From a virus, in IMG/VR virus record IMGVR_UViG_3300007640_000293, positions 1-21,499 of that record: a stretch of DNA of 21,499 bases, one strand, 5' to 3'. A program made the position numbers and the translations under genes. The notes under the pieces were generated by a model that saw nothing but the letters and a program-made list of their open reading frames with translations, did not search any database and had not been told where the DNA came from. Positions 6,774-12,911 of the stretch are shown here, in pieces (position 1 is the first letter of the stretch; every line of letters starts with the position of its first letter).

Positions 6774-7411
6774 ACGAGACTAAAAGCATATTTCAAAGGA
6801 TATCAGATATTAACTCCGAGGTCGTCTATATACCGGCGACCGGCTTTAATGAGAACACTAATAAATATTACCGGAAAAAGGAGGATTTTTTTAACGTCCT
6901 ACAAAAGCCGATGGCTAGAGAGGGACTCGTATTAGTTAAGGAGGTAACAGCTTTCGAGGAGGCGCCGGCGCAAGTAGGGAGCAAGTCTGCTAACAGAGCT
7001 ACGCTAGCCGCTCGATTTTACCTTAAGAGCGAAGCAGGCGAGATCTATACGGACGTTATTGTTACTAAGCTAGACTTTTACGATAGCGGCTTTTTAGCTT
7101 GTATGTCCTTAGCGACCTCGAGAGCCTTAGAGGACTTTTTTCCTCTTCCTACGGATCGTCCGCCGGCTATTACGAAGGAAGTAACGGAGGATCTCGTTAA
7201 GCAGATCTACGAGGCGGAGAGAGGCGACCTAATGAAGATAGCGAAAGCTAACCTTAGCCTCGTTAATAATATCTACTTTCAAAAGCTAATGAAGGCGAGA
7301 GAGACGATCTTAAAGTTATCAGCTGCAGACCAGGCAACTATTAAAAAGGGATCGGAGATCTCCTCTCCTACTGCAGCTAAAGAGGTCGAGACGCCGGCGG
7401 ATCTGGCGTAA
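6770..7411 (+). CDS. Possible ERF-like single-strand annealing protein
   Basis: A 213-residue protein. The order of elements is weakly like ERF-family phage annealing proteins. It has an opening helix 'SIFQRISDINSEVVYIPATG', then 'YRKKEDFFNVLQKPMAREGLVLVKEV' (compare the 'y.s.edil..lkp.l...gL' pattern), a beta section around 'ARFYLKSEAGEIYTDVIV' and 'GFLACMSLATSRALEDFFPL', where ERF proteins have their 'g.a.tya.ryal...f' segment. Such proteins anneal DNA strands in phage recombination, which would suit the replication genes downstream. The C-terminus is a Lys/Thr-rich tail. Its ATG is coupled to the previous stop (ATGA) and carries a 12-nt complement to the small RNA. The ERF assignment is tentative; that it is coding is clear. 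Confidence 0.5.
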   Translation: MNETKSIFQRISDINSEVVYIPATGFNENTNKYYRKKEDFFNVLQKPMAREGLVLVKEVTAFEEAPAQVGSKSANRATLAARFYLKSEAGEIYTDVIVTKLDFYDSGFLACMSLATSRALEDFFPLPTDRPPAITKEVTEDLVKQIYEAERGDLMKIAKANLSLVNNIYFQKLMKARETILKLSAADQATIKKGSEISSPTAAKEVETPADLA

Positions 7412-7417
7412 ATCCAG

Positions 7418-7460
7418 GCGGAGCGGACGTCCGCTATTAGGTCCGCTCCGCTTTCAATTT
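7418..7460 (+). terminator. Strong hairpin after the early operon, terminator-like
   Basis: Perfect 11-bp stem, GCGGAGCGGAC (7418-7428) with GTCCGCTCCGC (7441-7451), and a 12-nt loop. It is followed by TTTCAATTT, a weak U-tract, and lies 7 nt after the stop at 7411. Confidence 0.55.
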
Positions 7461-7490
7461 GCCCCTTATCTATAATTTTCTATAACTTTA
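7458..7490 (+). promoter_or_regulatory. Promoter of the 7503 gene
   Basis: TTTG (7458-7461), 21-bp spacer, TAACTTTA (7483-7490), one base from TAnnTTTG. Expected initiation near 7496 would leave only about 7 nt before the ATG, so part of the conserved TTAAGCAAAATGAA motif may lie at the very 5' end of the transcript. Confidence 0.45.
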
Positions 7491-7502
7491 CCATTAAGCA
7501 AA

Positions 7503-8117
7503 ATGAAAAAGACTAACCACAAAACCGGAACTAACACAACTTGCACCAGAATTATAAACGATGCCGGGACCGTAGCTCTCCGGATCTATAAGACCGGAGT
7601 TAGTATAACTAACGCAACCGTAGGGAGCTCAAGAATTAACCGGAGCGAAGCTAACGCGATCGAGAGTCCTACAGAGACGGCGCCTACGAGGGAGGAGATC
7701 TCCTCCCTTTTCCGGGCTCTGGCATTTAATTTGATTGATAACAAGGACGGTTATCATATTAACAGAGGGACGCCAGTAAGAGCGGAGGAGTACGATAAGG
7801 AGAAAGAGGAGGCTAAGGCTATCTACAGCTTTTTAGACGACGAGGCGGCCTTACAGATTAACGAAAAGAGCGGAGAGCCGCTTATTATGACAGCGCCGGG
7901 AGGTCGCGTCTTTTACGACTTCTTTTCCTCCGGGGAATGGTTTATCGTAGGGCAAAATGTAGGGCAAAAGCGATATGTAGAGGAGGCTAAGGCGCATAAG
8001 TATTTTTCTAAGATTATGTTATATCCGGCTATAAAATATAAGTTCGTATCTCTGGCAGAATACGAGCGTATCTCTATGTTCTACATAGAGAAAGCCTTAA
8101 ATAATTTCTTTGCCTAA
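7503..8117 (+). CDS. Early protein of unknown function
   Basis: A 204-residue protein; no family recognised. The N-terminus is rich in Thr, Asn and Lys, with many short strands ('VALRIYKTGVSITNATVGSSRINR'). A segment 'TREEISSLFRALAFNLIDNKDGYHINRGTPVRAEEYDKEKEEAKAIYSFL' follows, then an aromatic stretch 'GGRVFYDFFSSGEWFIVGQNVGQKRYVEEAKAHKYFSKIML' (about 143-185). It has its own promoter, sits between two terminator-like hairpins, and has a 14-nt match to the small RNA at its start. This separates it from the genes on either side and suggests separate dosage control. Confidence 0.72.
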   Translation: MKKTNHKTGTNTTCTRIINDAGTVALRIYKTGVSITNATVGSSRINRSEANAIESPTETAPTREEISSLFRALAFNLIDNKDGYHINRGTPVRAEEYDKEKEEAKAIYSFLDDEAALQINEKSGEPLIMTAPGGRVFYDFFSSGEWFIVGQNVGQKRYVEEAKAHKYFSKIMLYPAIKYKFVSLAEYERISMFYIEKALNNFFA

Positions 8118-8130
8118 GTTTTCACTTGTT

Positions 8131-8162
8131 AAGGGAGCCTTCGCCGGGAGGACCCCTTTTTT
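8131..8162 (+). terminator. Terminator after the 7503 gene
   Basis: AAGGG (8131-8135) pairs with CCCTT (8154-8158). After a 2x2 internal loop, CCT (8138-8140) pairs with AGG (8149-8151). Six T follow (8157-8162). It lies 13 nt after the stop at 8117 and before the initiator gene. Confidence 0.5.
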
Positions 8163-8169
8163 AATTTTG
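8162..8169 (+). promoter_or_regulatory. Exact -7 element next to the initiator start
   Basis: TAATTTTG matches TAnnTTTG fully and ends 6 nt before the ATG at 8176. No good TTG lies 19-21 bp upstream, so this is a partial promoter call. If used, the mRNA would be leaderless or nearly so. Confidence 0.3.
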
Positions 8170-8175
8170 TATCTT

Positions 8176-9111
8176 ATGTCGAGACCTATTAAAAGAGACG
8201 CCGACTACGTCGCACACTCCGCACACTTACGAAACGCTAAGGAGATTAAAGCCCTCCGCTCGAGATATGGTCCGGAGGGCTACGGCCTTTATTGGATGCT
8301 ACTAGAAACGCTAACCGGGATAGAGGGACACCGGCTCGAATGGTGCGACCTACAGAGAGAGTTAGTCGCCGGAGATTTGGGAGCTACGCCGGAGGTCGTC
8401 GCTAATCTGGTTACTTACTGTATCGTTCTTAAGCTATTCTATCTCGAGGAGGAGGTTAACTCCGACGGCCTAACGCATTACCTAAGATCTCGTTATATCG
8501 AGGAGAAATTAGGTCCGCTATACGCTAAGAGAAAAGCAGACAGAGAGCGCCGGGATGCTAAGGCGGCCGTTGGATCTGCTAAGCAGATCTCCTCCCAGGA
8601 TCCGCCGCCGGTTATCGCTGCGATAACTACAGATATCGCAGCGATAACCCCAGATAACGCCGCGATAACTACACAAAGTAAAGCAAAGCAAAGCAAAGCA
8701 AAGGAAGAGGATATAAATATTAAGAGCGAAGAGGAGATCTTAAGCGAAGAAAGGAATATATTAGCGGAGGTTACAGAGGAGATCCGGACGCTACTTATTA
8801 AGCATAACTCTATCCAGGTCGCAGAATGGGAGGCGGCCGCTCGACGTTATAACATTGATGTTGTAACACTACAAAAGCAATTTTGTAATACTGTAATAAT
8901 TAAAGGATCTAGCCGGGAGAGACTCTCTCTAATAGCCGGCTTCGATCGCTACCTAACCGCAACTATAAGCAATAAGCAAAATGAAGAAAGCAGAAGAGAC
9001 AAAAACCCTACAAGATCTCCTAAGAGATCAACTCGCAAAAATGGACAAAGAGGAGGCGCAGCCGTCGCCGCCGATACCTCGCAACCAAAAACCGGAGGCT
9101 ATAAGCTCTAA
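8176..9111 (+). CDS. Replication initiator-like protein (DUF4373-type N-terminus)
   Basis: I start at the ATG 8176; the longer in-frame TTG start at 8110 would overlap the previous gene and add residues encoded by a terminator. The product has 311 residues. Residues 1-110 ('SRPIKRDADYVAHSAHLRNAKEIKALRSRYGPEGYGLYWMLLETL...') match the Lin1244/DUF4373 N-terminal domain, a winged-helix-like fold seen in phage and mobile-element initiators of Bacteroidetes. Residues 146-166 are three heptapeptide repeats ((V/D)(I/N)AAIT(T/P)) encoded by DNA iterons, then a (SKAKQ)-type stretch. The C-terminal region is helical and ends in a basic tail. The last 131 nt also encode the start of the AAA+ loader. Together they form a lambda O/P-like pair. 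Confidence 0.72.
   Translation: MSRPIKRDADYVAHSAHLRNAKEIKALRSRYGPEGYGLYWMLLETLTGIEGHRLEWCDLQRELVAGDLGATPEVVANLVTYCIVLKLFYLEEEVNSDGLTHYLRSRYIEEKLGPLYAKRKADRERRDAKAAVGSAKQISSQDPPPVIAAITTDIAAITPDNAAITTQSKAKQSKAKEEDINIKSEEEILSEERNILAEVTEEIRTLLIKHNSIQVAEWEAAARRYNIDVVTLQKQFCNTVIIKGSSRERLSLIAGFDRYLTATISNKQNEESRRDKNPTRSPKRSTRKNGQRGGAAVAADTSQPKTGGYKL
8613..8723. other. Candidate replication origin inside the initiator gene
   Basis: Three direct 21-bp repeats (8613-8633, 8634-8654, 8655-8675) differ from the first by three bases each. Each contains a dyad, ATCGC-N-GCGAT (AACGC in the third). Next come six AAAGN pentamers (8675-8704, four of them AAAGC), then an AT-only stretch (8711-8723). Iterons with internal dyads followed by an AT-rich tract inside the initiator gene is the arrangement of the lambda origin in gene O. 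The role is inferred. Confidence 0.55.
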
Positions 9112-9823
9112 GGCTACGCCTCCTCCTATCGTATTAGAGACGCCGGCCGAAAAGATCGCAGCCGTAAGAGAGATCCTCGCTAAGCATTTCCCAGGCTTCG
9201 AGATCGACGAGCATAACGGACCGGTTATAGACGCTATCTCTCTCTATATGTTTAATGATCCGGCTTTCGAGAAAATATCTCCGGAGATATGCGCTAACCC
9301 TTCGCTAAGAAAAGGGATCCTTATAGGAGGACCGGTCGGAACTGGTAAAAGCCTCCTCCTTAAGATCTTCGCCGATATCTCTAATAAGTTTAATCCTTTT
9401 CATGTTAAGCGCTATAGTTTCCAGTCTACGAGATCCGTAGTTGGAGAGTATAGAGATAAGCTCCGCTTAAAAGAGCCGGTTACATTGATCCGGGAGTTAG
9501 GCTTAAAGGACTTTCGCAAGCTTAACGACGGGACTAAGGAGCCTCGCTCTCGCTGCTTTGATGGGATCGGCGAAGAGCTAATGAACGGACCTATAAGAGA
9601 CTACGGTAATACGCTTAACGTATTTATGGAGATCCTCGCCGATCGTTATGATATGTTTATAGATCACGGTATGTTAACGCATGGCTCTACTAACTGCGAT
9701 GCCGGCGAGCTCGAGGAGTTCTACTCTCTCCGGATGCTAAGCCGCTTTCGACAGATGTTTAATAGCTTCGAGCTTAAGGGTAGAGATCGCCGGCCGGATG
9801 GCAAAATTATAAGGCTTATGTAA
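8981..9823 (+). CDS. DnaC-like AAA+ ATPase, helicase loader
   Basis: A 280-residue AAA+ ATPase. The Walker A motif GGPVGTGKS is at residues 116-124 and a Walker B-like CFDGIGEE at 192-199. A sensor 1 Asn in 'HGSTN' is at 234-238, and a candidate arginine finger is in 'RMLSRFRQMF' (251-260). The first 50 residues are a Pro/Lys-rich low-complexity lead. Its place behind a DUF4373-type initiator suggests that it loads the host DnaB-type helicase at the phage origin, as lambda P or DnaC does. The ATG has a 13-nt complement to the small RNA and lies inside the 3' end of the initiator gene, with a 131-nt overlap. The gene is followed by a good terminator. Confidence 0.78.
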   Translation: MKKAEETKTLQDLLRDQLAKMDKEEAQPSPPIPRNQKPEAISSKATPPPIVLETPAEKIAAVREILAKHFPGFEIDEHNGPVIDAISLYMFNDPAFEKISPEICANPSLRKGILIGGPVGTGKSLLLKIFADISNKFNPFHVKRYSFQSTRSVVGEYRDKLRLKEPVTLIRELGLKDFRKLNDGTKEPRSRCFDGIGEELMNGPIRDYGNTLNVFMEILADRYDMFIDHGMLTHGSTNCDAGELEEFYSLRMLSRFRQMFNSFELKGRDRRPDGKIIRLM

Positions 9824-9872
9824 GTTTGATTAATAGACCCTTTCTTTACGTTCTTTTCACCTTCATAACAGG

Positions 9873-9907
9873 ACGCCGGATCTAAAAGGTCTGGCGTTTT
9901 TTGTTTT
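9873..9907 (+). terminator. Rho-independent terminator after the replication module
   Basis: A 10-bp stem (8 Watson-Crick, 2 G-U) pairs 9873-9882 with 9888-9897 around the loop TAAAA, followed by TTTTTT-G-TTTT. It sits 49 nt after the loader stop. Confidence 0.8.
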
Positions 9908-9910
9908 GTA

Positions 9911-9942
9911 ATTGCATTATAATTACCTACTAATTATATTAG
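9911..9942 (+). promoter_or_regulatory. Promoter of the 9970 operon with operator O2
   Basis: ATTG (9911-9914), 20-bp spacer, TATATTAG (9935-9942), one base from TAnnTTTG. The operator palindrome TATAATTA (9918-9925), 5-nt spacer, TAATTATA (9931-9938) lies inside it and overlaps the -7 element, as at the early promoter. Confidence 0.5.
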
Positions 9943-9969
9943 CCGATAGACAAATAATTTATACTAGGT

Positions 9970-11211
9970 ATGGCAAAAAAAATAACCCCTAACAAAAACC
10001 CCTTAAAAGCCGCTATCCGGGAGGATAGGACTAAAGTAACAGTTACAAAAGCCTACGAGCTTTTTAGGGATCGTCCCTACGTCGAGCGCTATAAGCCGTC
10101 TTATAATGTGGCTAGATCGGCGCTCGTCTTTTTTCACTTCCTTAGTATTACTTTCGCTTTCCTTTTTGTGTTTAGCTTCGTGCTTAATATGGTCTCCGGT
10201 CTCTCGATCGAGGAGATCTCCTACAAAAATAAGGATCTTATTTTTGTCGGGATCGCTGCAGTAATAACCGGCCTCCTCCTCGTTTTTCTTGAACTGGGAA
10301 AGGACGCCGTAGGTAAGGTCTTTATAGATATCTACTTAAAAGAGTCTCGCTTTCTATATGTCGCCGGCCTTTTTCTGGTAGTTATTATTAGCTTTTCCGT
10401 AGCTAGCTCGACTAACGGCGGCCTCGTCGTAGCTGAATACCAAAACAGAGTTAAGCCGGAGGAGATCTCCGACCTTAGCTCTATCTCTGCTAATTGGTCC
10501 GATAAGATCTCCCAGGAACGAGCGGAGATCGCCTCTCTCAGGAAGGATCCTAAAAACCTAGTCCGGGAGGGATCTAATATGGTCTTAGGATGGAATATTA
10601 GAGAGACGATCCAGGCTAAGGAGGCGAGAGTAGACAAGTATTTATCTTTAATGGATAAGGAGCAAGGGAGAGCGCACACTAAAAACCAGGAAGTTAAGCT
10701 AATGTCCTCGATAGATGTAGAGCAGTATAGGACCGTAGCTCTAATCGTCTCCGTAGCCGTCGAGATCGGTATTATCTTTTTACTAATATTTATCCGCCGC
10801 TTTTTCTATATGACTTTTAAGGAGATCGGATTAAGAGAGGATAAGGAGGAGGCGAAAAAAGCTAACTCCTCTCCTACCCTATCCGATAACCGGAGAGTTA
10901 GCCAGGTTAAAGAGCCGGCTAAAAACGGTAAAATTATACCGGGCGCCTCGACAAAAAAAATGACTATCCAGGATCCAGGATCCGAGCCAGGATCTTTAGC
11001 CAAGATAAGAGGTCTAGTTAATTTTAACGACCCTATCCAGTCTAAAGAATATAGCAAGCTCCTAAATTATGCCGATGTAGTAGCCAGTAACGACGCCGGC
11101 TTATCTATTGCGGCGATCGCTAAAGAGCATGGTATATCAGAGGGAACTGTTAAAAATATTAGGAAAATACTAAAAAAATACGCCGAAAATACTAAAGCCG
11201 TTATATCATGA
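9970..11211 (+). CDS. Membrane protein with C-terminal helix-turn-helix
   Basis: A 413-residue protein; no named family recognised. Three hydrophobic helices lie at about 49-73, 89-109 and 128-146. A long charged, coiled-coil-like segment follows (about 160-245), and a fourth helix at 254-276 ends in 'RRFFYM'. A cytoplasmic linker rich in Ser/Pro/Lys leads to residues 378-402, 'LSIAAIAKEHGISEGTVKNIRKILKKY', a clear helix-turn-helix of the type found in resolvases and LuxR-like regulators. This is the only recognisable DNA-binding motif besides the initiator. It could anchor phage DNA at the membrane or act as a membrane-bound regulator, including of operators O1-O3. The TGA stop overlaps the next start (ATGA). 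Confidence 0.75.
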   Translation: MAKKITPNKNPLKAAIREDRTKVTVTKAYELFRDRPYVERYKPSYNVARSALVFFHFLSITFAFLFVFSFVLNMVSGLSIEEISYKNKDLIFVGIAAVITGLLLVFLELGKDAVGKVFIDIYLKESRFLYVAGLFLVVIISFSVASSTNGGLVVAEYQNRVKPEEISDLSSISANWSDKISQERAEIASLRKDPKNLVREGSNMVLGWNIRETIQAKEARVDKYLSLMDKEQGRAHTKNQEVKLMSSIDVEQYRTVALIVSVAVEIGIIFLLIFIRRFFYMTFKEIGLREDKEEAKKANSSPTLSDNRRVSQVKEPAKNGKIIPGASTKKMTIQDPGSEPGSLAKIRGLVNFNDPIQSKEYSKLLNYADVVASNDAGLSIAAIAKEHGISEGTVKNIRKILKKYAENTKAVIS

Positions 11212-11363
11212 AAAAAACAGTTAACAAGCTAATCTTACTCCTTACGAGATCCGCCGGCTTTTATCAAGTCCTATTAGTTGCTATCTTTATCCTAATAGGT
11301 TTACTGATGGCGGCCGGCGTTATCGAGGTTAAGTATATTAATCCCTATAACGATGCCAGATAA
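11208..11363 (+). CDS. Small single-pass membrane protein
   Basis: A 51-residue ORF that starts at the ATGA overlap with the previous gene. A basic N-terminus (MKKTVNK) is followed by hydrophobic residues with one strong helix at about 19-41 ('YQVLLVAIFILIGLLMAAGVI') and a short polar tail. The start context and coupling to both neighbours (11-nt overlap with the next gene) support real translation. The function is unknown; it may be a subunit of the upstream membrane protein or a lysis or exclusion peptide. Confidence 0.6.
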   Translation: MKKTVNKLILLLTRSAGFYQVLLVAIFILIGLLMAAGVIEVKYINPYNDAR

Positions 11364-11670
11364 AAGCCTCCCTAAGAAATTCTCCGGGATCCTCCTAGCT
11401 TTCGAGATCCCAGTAGATATAGACTACGCCGATATCCTCCGGAGATCTTCGACGCTATACGAGGGAGTAGGGGAGGCGGTCTTAATCCCGGAGGACGGCC
11501 GGCCTTATGTGGTCCTAAATTGTAACAGGATGACAGATCGCCGGAAATGCGAGACGATGTTAGAGGAGGTTAAGGCGGCCGTAGATAAAATCTACGATAA
11601 GTATAACAGAAAAGGAAAAGAGAATAAGGAGGAGGCTACAGCGGTCGCCGGATGCAGAGTAGGAGAGTAG
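11353..11670 (+). CDS. Unknown small protein of the 9970 operon
   Basis: A 105-residue protein, no family recognised. It has alternating beta and alpha elements: 'SGILLAFEIPVDIDYADILRRSS', 'GEAVLIPEDGRPYVVLNC', then a charged helix 'RKCETMLEEVKAAVDKIYDKYNRKGKENKEEA'. It overlaps the small membrane gene by 11 nt and ends in a possible hairpin (AGGAGA-N5-TCTCCT) over the stop. It is probably the last gene of the transcript that starts upstream of 9970. Confidence 0.65.
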   Translation: MPDKSLPKKFSGILLAFEIPVDIDYADILRRSSTLYEGVGEAVLIPEDGRPYVVLNCNRMTDRRKCETMLEEVKAAVDKIYDKYNRKGKENKEEATAVAGCRVGE

Positions 11671-11703
11671 GTCTCCTCCTATCTTTCCCAGGATCCTAAC
11701 TTA

Positions 11704-11717
11704 TAATCATTAATCAT
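11704..11717. repeat. Tandem TAATCAT pair upstream of the secreted protein gene
   Basis: TAATCAT occurs twice head to tail (11704-11710, 11711-11717), 8 nt before the ATG at 11726. It may be a regulatory half-site pair or part of a weak promoter region. No good TTG / TAnnTTTG pair is visible here. Confidence 0.35.
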
Positions 11718-11725
11718 ATAACTAT

Positions 11726-12592
11726 ATGTACTTTATTAAATCCAAAATTTTACTACTTGCGCTCCTCGTTTTTGCGGTTGGAGCCTTCGCCGTAGATTTC
11801 GACTTTATCGGATCCGGCGCCTCGAATGGGACTAAGACCGGAGGGACGATCGAGGACACTGTTACGGGAGCCAATATTACCGGCGCCGGATTTTCCTTTG
11901 TAAGTAAGCAGCTTTCCGGGAGTCGGGAGATCTCCGTTAAGATCATAGATCCCGGCGGTCCTAATACCTTAGCGCAGTCCGGACTTATGATCCGAGAGGG
12001 ACTCGATCCGCTCGCTCCTTATGTTTGCGCTTACGTTAACGGGAGTAATAAGCTACTCCGTATCTCTGCAAGATATTACCAGGGATCCGGGACGGCTATA
12101 GTATTTCAAAAAGTAATTCGTAAGGCTTCAAAATTTTGGCTTAAGATCGAGAAAGTCGGGCAACGCTGCGAGATATATATTAAATACAAAAATAATTGGC
12201 CTTATGAGTACCTAGACGCCGTCTACTATATGCCGGCCGGTCCTTATAGAGCCGGGATCGCCTCCGCCTCCGGAGTAGGCGTCTCTAACGAGACCTTTAT
12301 CTATAAGCAGTTTAAGACGCCGGCGATCGCTGCGAGGATCTCTCCGGCCTCCTCTGTTACTGCAGAGATTAAGGTTTATCCTAACCCTACTCCTGATCGA
12401 ATTAACTTAGATCTCCCGATAGCGCCTCTCCGAGTCCGGATATTTAATCCGGAGGGAAAGGTTATATTAGACGACCAGGAACCAGGGAGGACAAATAGTT
12501 ACGACCTTAGCTCTCTCCCGGCCGGCGCCTACTTTATCCGCGCCGATGGCTTAGATAATAAACTTTATATGAGAATTGTAAAAATCGAATAG
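11726..12592 (+). CDS. Secreted lectin-like protein with T9SS sorting domain
   Basis: A 288-residue protein with three parts. Residues 1-22 are a signal peptide (basic start, hydrophobic core, cleavage after 'AFA'). Residues of about 25-195 form a beta-rich domain with 'TLAQSGLMIREGLDPLAPYV', 'FWLKIEKVGQRCEIYIKY' and 'AGPYRAGIASASG', the pattern of concanavalin-like/DUF1349-type domains ('aGvMiR...', 'wlki.r.g......'). Residues 217-288 begin 'VYPNP' and include 'LRVRIFNPEGKVI' and 'LSSLPAGAYFIRA', ending 'MRIVKIE', the canonical type A C-terminal sorting domain of the type IX secretion system. The product should therefore be exported by the host and attached to or released from its surface. 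Possible roles are receptor masking, superinfection exclusion or glycan binding. It is bounded by its own terminator. Confidence 0.82.
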   Translation: MYFIKSKILLLALLVFAVGAFAVDFDFIGSGASNGTKTGGTIEDTVTGANITGAGFSFVSKQLSGSREISVKIIDPGGPNTLAQSGLMIREGLDPLAPYVCAYVNGSNKLLRISARYYQGSGTAIVFQKVIRKASKFWLKIEKVGQRCEIYIKYKNNWPYEYLDAVYYMPAGPYRAGIASASGVGVSNETFIYKQFKTPAIAARISPASSVTAEIKVYPNPTPDRINLDLPIAPLRVRIFNPEGKVILDDQEPGRTNSYDLSSLPAGAYFIRADGLDNKLYMRIVKIE

Positions 12593-12619
12593 GGCTTTAG
12601 TATTTGATTCACTTTCTCC

Positions 12620-12656
12620 GCCGGCGTCCGGATCTCCCGGCGTCGGTATTTTTTTT
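12620..12656 (+). terminator. Terminator after the T9SS-signal gene
   Basis: A 9-bp stem, GCCGGCGTC (12620-12628) with GGCGTCGGT (12639-12647), includes three G-U pairs. It is followed by A and eight T (12649-12656), 27 nt after the stop. Confidence 0.7.
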
Positions 12657-12676
12657 ATCTCTAACCATTAAGCAAA

Positions 12677-12859
12677 ATTAAAACAGGAAAAAAAGCAGAC
12701 CTCCCAGTTATAGACCTCCCGGCTCTGGATATAGTTACGCCGATCTTTTGTCCTCGATATGGCTGCAGAAAAGTTATAGGACCAGATAGACAGAGGACCG
12801 GCGCTCTCTGCAGCTGTAAGAGGAGGCGAGTAAGACTCTCTCCAATAGTAACTTCGTAG
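12677..12859 (+). CDS. ATT-initiated small zinc-ribbon protein (or start-lost gene)
   Basis: A 60-codon plus-strand ORF with no ATG, GTG or TTG in frame. It begins at ATT (12677), placed exactly where the other early genes have ATG in the conserved start motif (ccattaagcaaaATTaaaac). The product carries Cys at residues 25, 30, 45 and 47 (C-X4-C-X14-C-X-C) in 'PIFCPRYGCRKVIG' and 'ALCSCKRRRVRLSP', a likely zinc ribbon with a basic end. Codon choice matches its neighbours. ATT is a known rare start (E. coli infC). Either this is a low-level ATT start or a gene that lost its ATG by one base. A minus-strand ORF over the same span lacks such support. Confidence 0.5.
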   Translation: MKTGKKADLPVIDLPALDIVTPIFCPRYGCRKVIGPDRQRTGALCSCKRRRVRLSPIVTS

Positions 12860-12866
12860 ATCTAAG

Positions 12867-12911
12867 TAATTACTAACTAATTGGTTTTTAAAGCGTTCTA
12901 AAGTATATTTA
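12867..12911 (+). promoter_or_regulatory. Promoter and operator O3 of the 12933 operon
   Basis: ATTG (12880-12883), 20-bp spacer, TATATTTA (12904-12911), one base from TAnnTTTG. The diverged operator TAATTA-CTAAC-TAATT (12867-12882) overlaps the -33 element. It matches 14 of 17 core positions of O2. The start would be near 12917, leaving about 15 nt of leader. Confidence 0.5.

Noticed and set aside
8110-8175. Upstream TTG start for the initiator
   Set aside because: The extra 22 residues are encoded by a terminator hairpin and by overlap with the previous gene; the family N-terminus fits the ATG at 8176.
8493-8696. Minus-strand ORF over the initiator iterons
   Set aside because: It is the complement of a repetitive region inside a recognised plus-strand gene, and its Ala/Ile/Cys repeats are products of the iterons and AAAGC array.
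8613-8704. CRISPR-like or microsatellite array
   Set aside because: Units are directly adjacent without spacers and keep the reading frame; iterons explain them better.
10332-11057. Two minus-strand ORFs inside the 9970 membrane protein gene
   Set aside because: Shadows of a long coding gene with clear helices and HTH; no leader or promoter on the minus strand.
11722-11946. Minus-strand ORF opposite the signal peptide region
   Set aside because: The plus strand has a convincing signal peptide and domain order; the minus frame has none.
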